From: JBBQUN01 sp963698395
GTDB lineage: Bacteria; Actinomycetota; Acidimicrobiia; Acidimicrobiales; SZUA-35
Direction: 5' to 3'
Assembly (NCBI GenBank): GCA_963698395.1
Contig: CAVOQQ010000001.1
Location: 744,001 to 808,000 of the forward strand
DNA: 64,000 bases
Shown here piece by piece: positions 25,342 through 34,060 of the stretch (the stretch's first letter is position 1; each line of letters begins with the position of its first letter). Under the pieces are notes generated by a model that made no database searches, had not been told where the DNA came from, and saw nothing but the letters and a program-made list of their open reading frames with translations. The position numbers and the translations under genes were made by a program.

Positions 25342-25583
25342 TGGCGGCGGGCTCGGATTGATCAAAGCGGGTGATCGCCTCTCAGGCGGTTCAGCTGGCA
25401 CGACAGTTACCGGGACAAGGTAGCGGGTCGAGTGCCGAACGACCAGCGTCGCAGTGAAGCTGAGCCTGACGACACAGGATCCGAGCGGCGGCGTCGCCAC
25501 GCTTCGTGGTCGAAGGCGAATGCGCGACCGATTCGAGGTGCCCCGCTAGTGTCGAGACGGAACGAACGAGTCGGGGGAAGTCG

Positions 25584-26807
25584 ATGGTGTTTCGCCATAC
25601 CCAACGAGAAGGTCGATCCGTCGCACCGGGTCGATCGGTGCGCTGGTGGCTTGCCGGCATCGGTCTGATCGCCGCCGGTTGCAGCCAAGCCGGCGAGGCC
25701 GCCATGCCAGCGGAGTCGTTGGGGACCACCACCCCGGCAGCGGTGGAAGCGACGTCGACGGACGGTGCGACGTCGACCGCGGCCGACTCGACGCCCTCGA
25801 CCATCAGCACCTCGACCACCAGCACGACCCTTCCGGTCCGGGCCTCGATCGTCATCGGCGTCGCCGGAGACACGTCGTTCACCAACGGACTCGATCAGCG
25901 AGACCCCTTGGGCCAGGTCACCGAACTGTTGTCATCGCCGGACCTGATGATCGTGAACCTCGAGACGGCGGTGGCCGATCCCGATGTCGGCAGTGTCGCC
26001 GTCTCGAAGCCGTTCCTCTTCAAGTCGCCGCCGGCCTCGCTGCACGTGCTGGTCGATGCCGGTGTCGATGTCGTCGGCCTGGCCAACAACCACACCCTCG
26101 ACTTCGGGCCCGAGGCGTTGGAACAGACGTTGAACGAAGTCGATGCCGCCGGACTGATCAGCGCGGGCGCCGGGGTCGATGAAGCGTCGGCCTACCACCC
26201 GCTGGTCGTCGAGGTCGGAGACTGGCGGGTCGGCGTCGTCTCCCTGTCTCGGGTCCCGTGTGACTGGTCGGCATCGGGCGAGAATGTCCGCCCTCAGGTC
26301 GCCTGGGCGTGCCCGCCCTTCATCGATCTCGCCGATGACCTGGTCCGCTCCACCGTCGCCGCTGCCGACGTCACGGTCGTGATGGTGCATGGCGGTGAGG
26401 AGGGCGTGTTGTGCCCGTCGCCGTTCATGGAAGAGCTGACCGAGCGCTGGGCGACGTTGGGAGTCGACGCCGTGGTGAATGGTCACCCTCACGTGGTCCA
26501 GGGCCTTGCTGCGGTGGGTGACATGCTCGTCGCCCGGTCGAGCGGCAATTTCGCCTTTCCTTCGGCGAGGGGGATCACGGCGAACTCGGCCATTTTCCTG
26601 TTCGAGGTGTTCGAGGAGGTCACTGGTGAACCTCAGTTGACGATGCGGGTCGAACCGGTCCGGGCCGACGGCGGCGTGGTCCGCCCGCCGAGTTCAGCCG
26701 AACGCGAGGCGATTCTGGAGCAGATCGCCGGCCATTCCTCGGGCGTGGTGATCGACGAACGCGGTGTCGCGACGATCGACCCGTCGCAATCCGGCCGCTG
26801 TGACTGA
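25584..26807 (+). CDS. CapA-family lipoprotein (metallophosphatase-like)
   Basis: 407 residues. GGGGGAAG precedes the ATG. A lipoprotein signal with lipobox IAAGC ends near residue 33, followed by a Thr/Ser-rich linker. The CapA/PgsA domain starts at VIGVAGDTSF and includes NLETAVAD, VVGLANNHTLDFG, VVMVHGGEEG and VNGHPHVVQG, the metal-site motifs of the calcineurin-like fold used by this family. CapA proteins are linked to poly-gamma-glutamate or capsule synthesis; no such genes adjoin it here, so the exact role is open. Confidence 0.85.
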   Translation: MVFRHTQREGRSVAPGRSVRWWLAGIGLIAAGCSQAGEAAMPAESLGTTTPAAVEATSTDGATSTAADSTPSTISTSTTSTTLPVRASIVIGVAGDTSFTNGLDQRDPLGQVTELLSSPDLMIVNLETAVADPDVGSVAVSKPFLFKSPPASLHVLVDAGVDVVGLANNHTLDFGPEALEQTLNEVDAAGLISAGAGVDEASAYHPLVVEVGDWRVGVVSLSRVPCDWSASGENVRPQVAWACPPFIDLADDLVRSTVAAADVTVVMVHGGEEGVLCPSPFMEELTERWATLGVDAVVNGHPHVVQGLAAVGDMLVARSSGNFAFPSARGITANSAIFLFEVFEEVTGEPQLTMRVEPVRADGGVVRPPSSAEREAILEQIAGHSSGVVIDERGVATIDPSQSGRCD

Positions 26808-26918
26808 CCGCCATCGGGCTCTGAGCGGGCGCACGTTCGAGCGGCCCGATCGGCGAATGCGACGAACGGTTGCGTTTTCGCCTACGGTTTGGAGCGGTTG
26901 GAGCGAAAGCGGGTTTTC

Positions 26919-27164
26919 ATGTCGACGCAGGCGGAGCGGCGGGCGCTGCATGCCTATGTGAGCAGCGAGGCGCACGAGCGCTGGCACGACTTTGCGGCCG
27001 TTCAGGGCGTGAGCGTCAGCGCCGTACTCGAAGCCCTGGCAGGGCATGCGTTGGCCAACGCCGACTCGGAGCTCGACGTCAACGACGTCATGAGCGAGGT
27101 CGTGCGGACCGCTCGCAAGCTCGATGCCGAGCGGCGTCGCCGGCGAGCCAAGACGTCGGACTGA
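26919..27164 (+). CDS. small ribbon-helix-helix-like protein
   Basis: 81 residues. A beta strand (ALHAYVS), a helix (SEAHERWHDFAAVQG) and a second helix (VSVSAVLEALAGHAL) fit a ribbon-helix-helix DNA-binding fold. It ends in a basic tail (AERRRRRAKTSD). The paralogue at 60896 shares ALHAYVS, VSVSA(V/I)LEALA and DAERRRRR. ATG 26919 was chosen to match the paralogue. A DNA-binding role is inferred only. No toxin gene adjoins. Confidence 0.65.
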   Translation: MSTQAERRALHAYVSSEAHERWHDFAAVQGVSVSAVLEALAGHALANADSELDVNDVMSEVVRTARKLDAERRRRRAKTSD

Positions 27165-27211
27165 GGCGGACCGAACCGGTCCCTGGTGCTTGCGCCGAGG
27201 ATCTCAGGTTC

Positions 27212-27406
27212 TCAACGGCGGCAGCCGCTGCACGGCGTTGGGCCGTAGTGCGTCACGTGCTCGGTCCACTCCACGCCCGAGAAGTACCGCATGCGGTGCG
27301 TTTCGAATGGATCGGCGTACCAGCCGGCCATCGTGACGTCGGCTGGGCCGTCGGTCATCGAGGGCGTCGTGTCGCCAGGTCGTGTGTCAAACGTCGTCAT
27401 GGTCAC
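27212..27406 (-). CDS. DUF2510 mini-protein
   Basis: 64 residues. The DUF2510 pattern is almost the whole protein: AGWYADPFETHRMRYFSG followed by WTEHV. It ends CSGCRR. GTG start with GGAG eight bases upstream (an ATG two codons later is also possible). DUF2510 normally sits at the cytosolic end of actinobacterial membrane proteins, as at 47252, but here it stands alone with no membrane segment. The following roughly 290 bp to the next gene hold nothing recognised. Confidence 0.65.
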   Translation of the reverse strand: MTMTTFDTRPGDTTPSMTDGPADVTMAGWYADPFETHRMRYFSGVEWTEHVTHYGPTPCSGCRR

Positions 27407-27694
27407 CTGTCATCTCCGTTGATGTGGTGATGTACCGCGCAGCGTGCTCGGTCCCCGCCGTCCATGGAGGAGCTCTATGGACTGTCGGCCCGAGAGTACG
27501 GTGGGTTGAGGAAATCGCAATGGGAATCTTGCCCGGTATGGGCAGAATCGCCCACCCGAGCCCGGCCCGGGGGCACGAACGTGTCGGACGTCTCATCGCC
27601 GGCCGTGGCCATGCGCGCCCAGGGTGCCGATGATTGCTGGTGAGTCTGGCTGCCGCTGCCCGCGCTGACGTGCGAGCGTCGGGCGAGCGCTCGC

Positions 27695-28522
27695 TCAGAT
27701 GGAGACGAGCGCGGCGCCGGGGGCGTGGGCGTGCAGAATGCCCTCGGCGTGGCGCCGTTGGAGTTCGGCTCGGCCCTCGTCGCACTGGGCCGCAAAGGGG
27801 CACCAGCCACACAGGACGCCGGGCTTGGGGTCGAACGTGTCGGTGACGCACGCCGCCGTGATGGCGTCCCAGGTGCCGGCCAACTGACCCGACACCTCGG
27901 CGATCCGGGCGTCGGTGACATCGATGTCGATGGTCTCCTGACCGAGGTAGAGCAGCCTCGAGCGGTCGGGCACCTCACCGTCGGCCTGGGCGACGGCGGC
28001 AGCGTAGAGCAGGACCTGTTGGATCTTCTCGTCTCGATAGCGAACGTGAGGTGCCTGCCCTGACTTGTAGTCGCTGATCACGAGCTTGCCCTCGATGCGC
28101 TCGATGCGGTCGACGATGCCGAGAAAAGGCACGTCGTCGAGGCGGGCCTCGATCTTTCGTTCGGTGGCAACGACGTCGACCTTGGCAGGATCTTCGAGCT
28201 TCCACAGCCCGGCGATGGCGGTCCAGGCCTGCCACCGGAAGGCTCGTGCGTCGTCTTCGCTCAGGGCGAGATCGACGAAGTCAGTGGTTGCTTCGACCTC
28301 GGGCCAACACGCTCGAGCGAGGACCTTGGCTCGGTCGAGGGTTCGTTCGGCTGCCTCGAGCTGGCACAGCTGTTCGAGCACGAGGTGAGCGAAGGTGCCG
28401 ACGACGGCCGACTGACCCGACGGCTCTCGAAGACCGTCGACGTACTTGAACTTCCAGCGGCGGGGGCATCCATCGAACGATGACGCCGAGGAGGGAGAAA
28501 GATGCGGGGGGAGCTCGGCCAT
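27695..28522 (-). CDS. RecB/Cas4-like PD-(D/E)XK nuclease
   Basis: 275 residues. The nuclease core shows GTFAHLVLEQL, FLGIVDRIERIEGK and VISDYKSGQAPH (catalytic Asp and Lys). Four cysteines suited to an Fe-S cluster frame the domain: FDGCPRRW near the N-terminus and LCGWCPFAAQC near the end, as in AddB and Cas4 relatives. It is a PDDEXK_1 exonuclease domain, probably acting in DNA repair; no CRISPR or AddA partner adjoins. ATG start with CATGAT six bases upstream. Confidence 0.82.
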   Translation of the reverse strand: MAELPPHLSPSSASSFDGCPRRWKFKYVDGLREPSGQSAVVGTFAHLVLEQLCQLEAAERTLDRAKVLARACWPEVEATTDFVDLALSEDDARAFRWQAWTAIAGLWKLEDPAKVDVVATERKIEARLDDVPFLGIVDRIERIEGKLVISDYKSGQAPHVRYRDEKIQQVLLYAAAVAQADGEVPDRSRLLYLGQETIDIDVTDARIAEVSGQLAGTWDAITAACVTDTFDPKPGVLCGWCPFAAQCDEGRAELQRRHAEGILHAHAPGAALVSI

Positions 28523-28528
28523 GTATGC

Positions 28529-28534
28529 ATCATG
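28529..28534 (-). promoter_or_regulatory. -10-like hexamer of RecB-like gene
   Basis: CATGAT on the minus strand ends six bases before the ATG at 28522. Confidence 0.45.
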
Positions 28535-28581
28535 GCAACACCCTGTGACATTGACGTCGATCGTCGACGATTTCGTACCGA

Positions 28582-29982
28582 TCAGCGGCGGCGAGACCCG
28601 CCGGCGCTCCGTCGAGTGGTGTTGCGGGCACGGGAGCCGCCGGCGCTTCGACTGGAGCCACGGCGCCGGGTGGAGCCCGATCGACCGAGGGCACGCCCCG
28701 ACGAGCGTCGGGTCTTCGAGAAGGGGTCAGGGAACGAGCCCGAGGGCCGGCCCGACGAACCGAAGGGGGTCGATCCCGTGCGCCGTTGGGTTCGTCGGCT
28801 GATGGTGCGTGGTTGCCCGCCGCCGAGCAGGATCGAGCCGAGGATGCTGCCGAGCATCCCACCAATACCTCCGCCGCCTGACGAGCGGGGTTGCGGTCGA
28901 GGCTGACGCTGGGGTGTCGGGGGCGGGATTCGAGTGCGGGCATCGCCGCCACCGGGTTGCCGGCCGAAGATCGAATCGTCGGGACCGAGCGCCGGTCCGT
29001 CGGTTGCCGGTGGGGTGGCGGCTCGCGCTCGTTCCTCGGGCGACGGGGGGACGGGCTCGCCGGCCAGGCGGGCAGCAATGACCTCGAGCTGCCACTCGGC
29101 CCGATCGATTCGATCATCGAGCGCGTCGATCTCGGCCGCCGTGGTGGCTTCGGGCAGGGCGAGCGAGACTTCTTGGTACGTGCGGCTGGCCTCTTCGTAG
29201 AGGGCGATGAGTTCGGCGTCCTTGCGAGCGATCACCGGATCGCCGAGATCGATCACGCGGTCGGCATTGTTGCGCAACTGCTCGGCGATCTCCTTGCGAT
29301 CGGTCTCGACGGCCGCTCGTTCGGCGGCTTGGCGTTTGCGCTTGTTGGTGAAGTAGCGAATGCCGAAGAACCCGGCAACGGCAGCGATGATGGCCCAGAA
29401 CCAAGGGAAGCCGCCTCCGTTGTCGGCGCCGTCGGCTGGCACGGCGCCGTCGGCTGGCAGGGCGGCGTCGGTGGAGTCGTCAGCGGCCGCCTCGGTGGTG
29501 TCGGTGGCGGCGGAGGTCGAAGGAAGGTCACCACCGGTGATCGAGGCCACGAAGCCATCGATGGCCCCGGCGTCGCCATCTCGTACGAAGCCGGCGTCGG
29601 CGGCATCGAAGGCCTGGTTCAGCTCCTGATCACCGATATCGACGACTTCGGCCGCGATCATGGTCGGGGTCAGGACGAGGATCGAGTCGTAGCGCATGGA
29701 GCGTTCGGCCATGGCGGCGTCGAGGGCTGGGGTGAAGACCTCGGCGTTGGTCGCCGGATCGGGAAAGGCAACGGCGATCCCCACGGCGTTGGCCCGATCG
29801 ATTGCTGCCTCGACGCCGTTGCCCAACGGTTCTGCTCCCGGGTCGATGAAGCGCCCGGTGGATTCGATTTCGTCGACGATGGCCGCGATCGAGTCGGTTG
29901 CTGTCGTCTGCGCCGACGCAGGGATCGAAGCAAGAGCCAGCACCGAGACCAGCAGAACCGGAAGAAGGAGGAGTCGTCGCAC
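28582..29982 (-). CDS. TPM-domain-like secreted membrane protein
   Basis: 466 residues. A signal peptide (LLLLPVLLVSVLALASIPASA) is followed by an extracytoplasmic TPM/YgcG-like alpha/beta domain (residues 28-150, NAVGIAVAFPDPATNAEVF, SILVLTPTMIAAEVVDI) and an acidic linker. One membrane helix (FPWFWAIIAAVAGFFGIRYF), a cytosolic coiled coil (residues 210-300) and a long Gly/Ser/Arg-rich tail come next. TPM domains are linked to repair or quality control in membranes. The basic low-complexity tail of about 130 residues is unusual and could bind nucleic acid or acidic lipids. GTG start, TAGAGT six bases upstream. Confidence 0.72.
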   Translation of the reverse strand: MRRLLLLPVLLVSVLALASIPASAQTTATDSIAAIVDEIESTGRFIDPGAEPLGNGVEAAIDRANAVGIAVAFPDPATNAEVFTPALDAAMAERSMRYDSILVLTPTMIAAEVVDIGDQELNQAFDAADAGFVRDGDAGAIDGFVASITGGDLPSTSAATDTTEAAADDSTDAALPADGAVPADGADNGGGFPWFWAIIAAVAGFFGIRYFTNKRKRQAAERAAVETDRKEIAEQLRNNADRVIDLGDPVIARKDAELIALYEEASRTYQEVSLALPEATTAAEIDALDDRIDRAEWQLEVIAARLAGEPVPPSPEERARAATPPATDGPALGPDDSIFGRQPGGGDARTRIPPPTPQRQPRPQPRSSGGGGIGGMLGSILGSILLGGGQPRTISRRTQRRTGSTPFGSSGRPSGSFPDPFSKTRRSSGRALGRSGSTRRRGSSRSAGGSRARNTTRRSAGGSRRR

Positions 29983-29988
29983 CGGCCG

Positions 29989-29994
29989 ACTCTA
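29989..29994 (-). promoter_or_regulatory. -10 hexamer of TPM-like gene
   Basis: TAGAGT on the minus strand ends six bases before the GTG at 29982. Confidence 0.5.
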
Positions 29995-30005
29995 CTCCTC
30001 CGAGA

Positions 30006-30330
30006 TCACAGGATTCCGAGCGGCGTGGCCAAGGCCGGCAGCACACTTGCCGCTTCGACGCCGAGCCACTCCTCGGCGATCGTGGTGAGCTATCGGTCGA
30101 GCGGGACGGTCGTGCTCTTCGACCCGCCGGCCGAACGCCGACACCGCGGCAACGAGGACTCGATTCGAAGCACCGGCATCGTCGATGCGTTGCAGGAGGC
30201 CGTCGAGCGCGCACCAGTCCGCCGCCGAGTTCCACTCGTGTCCGACGTGGGTGTCGAAATCGCCGTAGACGCCGTAGGCGACGCGCGTCGCCACCTCGGC
30301 AGTGGCGCCGAAACGTTGGATTCCATCGCG
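30006..30330 (-). pseudogene. degenerate DUF1501 protein fragment
   Basis: One frame reads VAYGVYGDFDTHVGHEW, then VLVAAVSAFGRRVEEHD, matching the GxFDTH and SEFGRR landmarks of DUF1501 proteins. A second frame then supplies a family-like C-terminus, LTTIAEEWLGVEAASVLP, ending at 30006. The TDHG region between them is missing and the N-terminal two thirds are absent, so this is a remnant. No mobile element is seen to explain it. Confidence 0.5.
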
Positions 30331-30460
30331 GCAGGCTGCTGAAGGCGCGCAGTCGCCGGGATGGAGAAACCAGTGCGCTGTGCGACAACTCCCGTCTCGT
30401 CGCCTCGCTCCCAACGGTCGGTCATGGCGAAATGCGACAGATCAGCGACGGTCGAACCCA

Positions 30461-30556
30461 CCCCTCAACGGTGATCAGCGATCGTTCGTGGAGCCTTGCC
30501 AGGGCCGGGTATAGCGCCACCTCGTCATCGAGCCAGCGTGCGTTGTCCTCCTTGAT
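30461..30556 (-). pseudogene. possible PadR-regulator fragment
   Basis: The frame encodes DEVALYPALARLHERSLITV, which resembles the wing of PadR regulators (LYPALxRLxxxGLI). Nothing recognisable continues on either side. The roughly 430 bp from here to 30990 contain no gene that can be supported. Confidence 0.3.
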
Positions 30557-30903
30557 GGCGAGCGACGGACGCAGGTCGTGAGAGCGGCCGTCGGCCCGGC
30601 CAGCCGCCACCATTCGGCGGGCGGTAGGGGACCGGACCGAGGTGGTGCGAGCGCGCCAACCCTTGGGGTTGAGCGAGCAACTCCGTTGGTGAGCCCTTGC
30701 CAGAGATCCGCTCCGGGATTCTCACTGCACGTGGAGCGCCACGAGGCGATCCGGTTCGCCAGAGGGCCTTGAGTTCTTCAGCTTCGCCATCAGAACCTTG
30801 GTGAACGCGAACAGCGTTCCCGGTCGTCCCCGCCATCGTGAAGCGCAGCCAGGTGCCCGACGCACAAACGGCTACGGTCTGAGCGGGCCGGTCGCATCGG
30901 TCC

Positions 30904-30920
30904 GGGTCGATGTTCGACCC
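30904..30920. promoter_or_regulatory. 7-bp inverted repeat upstream of oxidoreductase gene
   Basis: GGGTCGA-TGT-TCGACCC lies 70 bp before the oxidoreductase start; it could be an operator or the terminator of decayed upstream DNA. Confidence 0.35.
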
Positions 30921-30989
30921 TCTTACTCGCCGACTCGATGAGCGCGTCACCCAGTCGCTCGTCTGGTAACCGATGAAGCGGAGGCAGAC

Positions 30990-32057
30990 ATGAAGCCGAC
31001 CGAGTTGAACGTCGGGGTTCTGGGCTGCGGGCAGATCGCCCAGGCCGCCCATCTCGAGAGTTGCACCAAGGCCCGAAATGCACGGCTTCACGCGATCTGC
31101 GAGGTTGCCGACGATCTTCGTGACCGAATGGCCTGCACGCATGATCCCGACAAGAGCTTTGCGGACTACGACGACATGTTGGCTGATCCCGATCTCGACG
31201 CCGTGATCATCGCGACCGCAGACGCCTTCCACGTCTCGGCCTCGATCAGGGCGCTCGAGGCCGGCAAGCACGTGCTGTGCGAGAAGCCCGTTGCCACCGG
31301 TCTCGAGGAGATCGAAGCCCTGGCTGGCGTGGTCCGAGACACGGGCAAGGTCTTCCAGATCGGGCACATGAAGCGGTACGACATCGGTCTCCAGGAGGCT
31401 CGGCGGTTCATCGTCGAGGAGATGGGCGATCTCGTGGCGTTGAAGGCCTGGTATTGCGACAGCACGCACCGATACGCCATGACCGATGCCGTCCAACCGC
31501 TGATCGTCCGCTCCTCCCATGCCGTGCGCCCGGCATCGTCGCCGAAGGCGGACTTGCGGCGGTACTACCTCCTGGCTCACGGGAGTCACCTGCTCGACAC
31601 GGCGAGGTTCCTCGGGGGTGACATCGTCTCGGTCCGGGCACGATTGTCGGATCATCGAGGCATGCACTGTTGGCTCGTCGAGGTGGAATTCGGCAATGGA
31701 GCGATCGGCCAACTGGATCTCACGGTCGCGGTTCGGATGGGCTGGCACGAGGGATTCCAGATCTATGGCAGCAACGGCTCGGTGATCGGCAAGACCGCCA
31801 ACCCCTGGTACTTCACCACCTCCGAGGTCGACATCTTTCGCGAGGACACCGCGACCTCCTACCGTCCGCTCGGCGCAGACGGGCACTTCTACCGACGACA
31901 GCTCGAGGGTTTTGCCGACACGGTCCTCGATGGCGCCCCGTCGTCGGGGGCGGACATCGATGACGGAGTGGCTTCGGTTCGGGGCATGCTCGCCATTGCG
32001 AGGTCGGTCGAGACCGGTCGATCGGTGGCACTCGACGAGGTCACGGGATCCCTTTGA
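30990..32057 (+). CDS. Gfo/Idh/MocA family oxidoreductase
   Basis: 355 residues. The Rossmann motif is GVLGCGQIAQ (residues 9-18). The catalytic CEKPVATG, GHMKRYDIG and LLAHGSHLLDTARFLGG (family His region) are present, followed by the C-terminal beta sheet. These enzymes act on sugars or inositols with NAD(P). GGAGGC precedes the ATG. Its stop overlaps the start of a TIM-barrel isomerase (TGATG), and a sugar ABC importer is encoded convergently, so uptake and catabolism of one carbohydrate is a fair inference. It is a distant paralogue of the gene at 2765. Confidence 0.88.
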   Translation: MKPTELNVGVLGCGQIAQAAHLESCTKARNARLHAICEVADDLRDRMACTHDPDKSFADYDDMLADPDLDAVIIATADAFHVSASIRALEAGKHVLCEKPVATGLEEIEALAGVVRDTGKVFQIGHMKRYDIGLQEARRFIVEEMGDLVALKAWYCDSTHRYAMTDAVQPLIVRSSHAVRPASSPKADLRRYYLLAHGSHLLDTARFLGGDIVSVRARLSDHRGMHCWLVEVEFGNGAIGQLDLTVAVRMGWHEGFQIYGSNGSVIGKTANPWYFTTSEVDIFREDTATSYRPLGADGHFYRRQLEGFADTVLDGAPSSGADIDDGVASVRGMLAIARSVETGRSVALDEVTGSL

Positions 32058-32896
32058 TGCAGCTGGGTGTCTTTGCGAAGACGTTCCCGGGAAACGACCC
32101 GGACACCGTGCTCGGCGCGGCCGCCGAGGCCGGTTTCACCGTCGTCCACTACAACATGGTCTGTTCGGGCTCGCCAGCGCTGCCGGACACGATCCATCCC
32201 GAGGTGGCCGCTGCGATCTCGTCGGCTGCCACGGCCAACGGGGTTCGGCTTTGTGGCGTGTCGGGCACGTTCAACATGATCCACCCCGACCCCGATGTTC
32301 GGCGCCGCGGTTTGGCATCGCTCGATGTGATCGCCCGGTCGGCTTCCGCCATGGGCACGGATCTGATCACCTTGTGCACCGGCACCCGGGACCCCGATGA
32401 CATGTGGCGTCGCCATCCCGACAACGCGACCCCGGCCGCTTGGGGGGACCTGTGTGACGCCATGCAGTCAGCGATCGGGATTGCCGAGGAACATGATGTT
32501 CAGCTCGGCCTCGAACCCGAACTCGGCAACGTCGTGAGCTCTGCTGCGCTGGCTGCGCAGCTGATCGATCAGCTGCAGAGCGACCGCCTCCGCGTCGTGC
32601 TCGACCCTGCGAACCTGTTCGAGGTCGACACCCTTGACCACCAGCGTCGCATCGTCTCGGAAGCGGTTCTCCGGTTGGCGGACCGAATCACCATCGCTCA
32701 CGCGAAGGACCGCAGACCGGACGGCACTTTCACGACCGCCGGGACCGGGGTGTTGGACTACGACCACTATCTGACGGAGCTGATGAACGTCGGCTTTCGT
32801 GGTCCGATCGTGGCACACGGCCTCACGGCCGGCCAGGCCTCGACCGTCGCTCGGTATCTCCAGAGCCGAATCGACCGCGTTCTGCGCGACCGGTGA
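32057..32896 (+). CDS. sugar phosphate isomerase/epimerase (TIM barrel)
   Basis: 279 residues, xylose-isomerase-like TIM barrel. MQLGVFAKTFP opens strand 1; LGLEPELGNVV, VVLDPANLFEV, ITIAHAKDRRPDG and the C-terminal GPIVAHGLTAGQ carry the acidic and His metal ligands typical of AP_endonuc_2 family isomerases. It is translationally coupled to the oxidoreductase and probably acts on the same sugar or inositol derivative, for example as an epimerase or dehydratase. The substrate is unknown. Confidence 0.82.
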   Translation: MQLGVFAKTFPGNDPDTVLGAAAEAGFTVVHYNMVCSGSPALPDTIHPEVAAAISSAATANGVRLCGVSGTFNMIHPDPDVRRRGLASLDVIARSASAMGTDLITLCTGTRDPDDMWRRHPDNATPAAWGDLCDAMQSAIGIAEEHDVQLGLEPELGNVVSSAALAAQLIDQLQSDRLRVVLDPANLFEVDTLDHQRRIVSEAVLRLADRITIAHAKDRRPDGTFTTAGTGVLDYDHYLTELMNVGFRGPIVAHGLTAGQASTVARYLQSRIDRVLRDR

Positions 32897-32947
32897 TCGG
32901 TTGAAGCTGCAGGGGAATGGTCGCCTGCTCCCAATGGTTCCCAAGCC

Positions 32948-33466
32948 ATGGTGAGGTCTCGGGTGCTCGGAGTGGTGGCGACCGTGGCGCTGTTGGCGGG
33001 TTCGTGCGCAGTCGACGATCCGGCCGAAGGGGGCATGAGCACGGGAGTTCCCGGCGAGACGTCAGCCGGCTCCTCGACGTCCTCGGTCGCCGACACCCCA
33101 CGAACACCGGTCGTGTCCCACGACCCGAACGAGTTCCGGGATCCCGACGTACCCGACCTGCCATTCGATGACAACCCCGACCCTGACCAGTGCGGCATCC
33201 CGACCGTGTGGGGACCGGGCGGCGAGGCCTGGCTCACGGGGATCTGGGACGGTGAGTTGATCGAACCGGAGGTCTTTCTGTATGACAGTCACCAGCGGCT
33301 GAGCATCTCAGGTCGCGGCGACCACGGCGCCGAGGTCGAGATCGTCCTCTACCAGGGCAACCCGGTGCTCGACTTCTACATGGTCGAGGTCGTCGGCACC
33401 GGCGAGAGCGGCTGGGTCCCAGCCCCATTCCTGTCGTTCGAGCTCGTGGTCATGTCGGCCGGCTGA
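32948..33466 (+). CDS. predicted lipoprotein
   Basis: 172 residues. The signal ends in a lipobox (LLAGSC, Cys about residue 20), followed by a Ser/Thr-rich linker and a beta-rich domain with one further Cys (DPDQCGIP) and aromatic strands (SGWVPAPFLSFELVV). It may be SH3-like, but no family is assigned. It stands between the isomerase and a small membrane protein. Confidence 0.6.
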   Translation: MVRSRVLGVVATVALLAGSCAVDDPAEGGMSTGVPGETSAGSSTSSVADTPRTPVVSHDPNEFRDPDVPDLPFDDNPDPDQCGIPTVWGPGGEAWLTGIWDGELIEPEVFLYDSHQRLSISGRGDHGAEVEIVLYQGNPVLDFYMVEVVGTGESGWVPAPFLSFELVVMSAG

Positions 33467-33495
33467 TCTGGGGCAGACCCTGCACCTGGCGATGC

Positions 33496-33501
33496 TACGG
33501 T
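33496..33501 (+). promoter_or_regulatory. -10 hexamer of small membrane protein gene
   Basis: TACGGT ends seven bases before the GTG at 33509. Confidence 0.45.
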
Positions 33502-33508
33502 CGCGGTC

Positions 33509-34051
33509 GTGGCCACCAGGGATCCGAAGGGAGCGAAGGACCGAGAAGGCACCCGTCGTTGGTTTGCCATCGGTCTGGCCACGGTGTTCATGTTCATGAG
33601 CTACACCATGCTCGTCTTCGGATTCGCGGCTGCCTCCGAGGACGAGATCGGGTTCGCCGGTGGGCTCATCGGTATCGCCTTCGGCCTGGTGCCGGGCGTG
33701 TTCGGGATCACGGCAGGGGTGTCCAACCATGAACATGCGATTCGGGCCACGGTCGCCGCGACCGCCCTCTGGGTCGTGGTCGGGCTCCCGATCGCCGTCT
33801 TCGATCTCCCCACCGGCCTGGTCGCCGGGTTCGGCGCCGGTGGCATCGTGGCCCTCCATCGGTCACCGCATCACTCGCTTCGCTACCGGATGGCCGCCGT
33901 GGCGATCTGCGTCGGCTACACGTTCATCGTCCAGCGGATATCGCCGGCGGCCGGGCTCATGGTGGGATCGGTATCGCCGCTGTTCGCGATCGTCGGTGCC
34001 GACACGCTGCGAGAGCGCGAGGCCGAGGCCTCGGCGGCCGTCACCGACTGA
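33509..34051 (+). CDS. multi-span membrane protein of unknown function
   Basis: 180 residues with about five hydrophobic helices (FAIGLATVFMFMSYTMLVFG, GLIGIAFGLVPGVFGITAG, ATVAATALWVVVGLPIAVF, GLVAGFGAGGIVAL, AAVAICVGYTFIV). Short charged N- and C-termini. No family recognised. GTG start with a leaderless-type hexamer upstream. Convergent with the ABC permease gene. Confidence 0.6.
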   Translation: MATRDPKGAKDREGTRRWFAIGLATVFMFMSYTMLVFGFAAASEDEIGFAGGLIGIAFGLVPGVFGITAGVSNHEHAIRATVAATALWVVVGLPIAVFDLPTGLVAGFGAGGIVALHRSPHHSLRYRMAAVAICVGYTFIVQRISPAAGLMVGSVSPLFAIVGADTLREREAEASAAVTD

Positions 34052-34060
34052 CGCGGTCGG

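Noticed and set aside
27695..28522. Cas4 of a CRISPR system
   Set aside because: The fold and cysteines resemble Cas4, but no cas1/cas2 or repeats occur; a RecB-type repair nuclease is the safer call.
30904..30920. tRNA T-arm (GGTCGATGTTCGACC)
   Set aside because: No acceptor, D or anticodon stems surround it; it is just a short inverted repeat.
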